From: Plasmopara viticola
Lineage: Eukaryota > Oomycota > Peronosporomycetes > Peronosporales > Peronosporaceae
DNA: 64,000 nucleotides
Direction: 5' to 3'
Assembly (NCBI GenBank): GCA_001695595.3
Contig: MBPM02000008.1
Coordinates: forward strand, 1,664,297-1,728,296
The position numbers and the translations under genes are program-made. Numbering within the stretch: position 1 is the stretch's first letter; each line of letters begins with the position of its first letter. Shown in pieces: positions 62,894 through 64,000 of this stretch. The notes under the pieces are model-generated. The model ran no database searches. It worked only from the letters and a program-made list of their open reading frames with translations, and had not been told where the DNA came from.

Positions 62894-64000
62894 TTAGCAA
62901 CGGGTGGACAAGCCTCCCGCTACCGTCATTGCGTGGCCGTCAGCATCCACGCAGACCTTCAGCACCGACGAGTCGACCGGGTAGTAACCTTCGAGCTTTC
63001 GCAGCGCCTCTAGGTCGTCGAGCAAGTGACCTTGCCACTGTACCTCACTCCACTGCTGCAAGCAGTGTGAGCCAAGGTCTGACCGCAGCAGTCGCAGCAG
63101 CGTGTTTGGGTGCAGGAAACGCATGTGGTGCGCCGGGATCCACTCAACCGGCTGGCCCGTAACGTACTGGACCCAATGGTCGTTCTTAAACAGCGTCGGT
63201 GCGATCGACATGAGTGCGAGCTCAAACATGCCGAGCGCCTTGGACGCACGCGACAGCTCTGTGATCGCGTCTGTGTGGGTCCACCACTTGGCACACTCCT
63301 TGAAGATGTCTTGACGCTTCGGCAACATCGACATCCCATGACGCGCTTCCACTTCGTCACAAATGTTGTGTCTTCGTCAGGATACGTCGCGCACAACACG
63401 CGGTTGATCGCGTGAAGCTGGGCGAGCTCCTCGATCGAGTTGCCGTCACCATCCATCGCGAGCGATAGCGCGCTGTTGAACGCGAGCGGACAAGCAGCGG
63501 CCGACTTCACGATGTGGTCGGGGTTTGTCGCGTTCTCGATGAGCTTCACCATACTGGGAACCTTTGCGTCTGCTTCTGTGAGACGGTCCGGGAGAATGTT
63601 GAGTAGTGCTGTATTCTCATCGTTGATCATCGACTCGGTCACCTCAAGTATCGGCGACACCTTAGCTGCCTTCTTGATCCTTGTGTGGTGCTTTTCAACG
63701 AAGAATGCCGACTCCGCTGCGGTCGTCAGCGCCTCGGGACGCTTCACATTGGTCGGCACGACCTGCTTGCGCACGCCGTGCTTCTTGTTCGCGGTGGCGT
63801 TTTTGACCACGAGATCGACTTCCATAGACTGGAGTGCTTCGAAGTAGTTTGCAGTCGACGCCATCGAGGGGCTGCGGTTGCTGCTTCGTGAGCAAAGCAG
63901 TGAAGTCGATGTCACTGCGTCTACGCTCTTTTTATTCTGGACCGTCGAGAATACGTCCGCGTTGCTGCCATTCATCAAGAGTAAGATCGGAGCTTTCGTC
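62894..64000 (-). pseudogene. LINE copy 3 ORF1, C-terminal part, broken and truncated
   Basis: Matches the 362-residue part of copy 1, with frame losses near 63337, 63857 and 63925. The N-terminal RRM-like part would lie beyond the window. Confidence 0.85.

Larger units (their letters stand above)
56884..64000 (-). mobile_element. tRNA-Thr-targeted LINE, family A, copy 3 (partial, cut by window end)
   Basis: Nearly identical to LINE copy 1 from the 3' end up to ORF1 (the window end corresponds to about 17820 in copy 1). It differs mainly by one- and two-base losses, many in homopolymers. These break endonuclease, RT, ORF1 and ORF3. It keeps nine endonuclease bases missing in copy 1 and a G in ORF3 that copy 1 lacks. 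Confidence 0.93.

Overview
The window is nuclear DNA from a eukaryote. It is almost entirely a tandem array of one tRNA gene, tRNA-Thr(AGT), interrupted by retrotransposons that all enter the same nucleotide of that gene. The eukaryotic call rests on three things: an A34 threonine anticodon, no encoded CCA end, and non-LTR retrotransposons (LINEs) and a tRNA-headed SINE. The style of the LINE proteins (APE endonuclease, FADD reverse transcriptase, zf-RVT knuckle, chromodomain protein) reminds me of oomycetes or other stramenopiles, but that is inference.

Layout. (1) 1-10695: array A, 17 complete or nearly complete tRNA-Thr genes, one deletion remnant and seven SINE copies. (2) 10696-19517: LINE copy 1 (family A), read on the minus strand. 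It encodes ORF1 (RRM-like), ORF2 (endonuclease and reverse transcriptase, here two overlapping frames) and ORF3 (chromodomain plus putative cysteine protease). (3) 19518-40094: array B, 43 very uniform ~480-bp monomers with no SINE. (4) 40095-47684: LINE copy 2 (family B), a diverged relative with ORF1 and ORF2 but no ORF3. (5) 47685-56883: array C, 16 tRNA-Thr copies, six SINEs and many one-base indels. (6) 56884-64000: LINE copy 3 (family A), cut by the window end in ORF1. In all, I count 76 tRNA-Thr copies, 13 SINEs and three LINEs.

How it works together. Every LINE and SINE lies in the same orientation, antisense to the tRNA, between T16 and G17 of tRNA-Thr, inside the A box. The target duplication covers tRNA bases 1-16, so a complete tRNA gene is rebuilt beside each insert and only a 16-base stub is lost. 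LINE families A and B and the SINE share the last ~12 bases of their 3' end next to a terminal hairpin. This suggests that the LINE machinery mobilises the SINE into the same site. The result looks like a self-contained niche: a multicopy, continually homogenised tRNA target; autonomous LINEs that insert without destroying it; and a SINE that uses the same landing site.

Caveat. Arrays A (8.5-9.8 kb) and C and LINE copy 3 are rich in single-base and homopolymer indels. Some frameshifts and damaged tRNAs may be assembly errors in repeats that are hard to polish.
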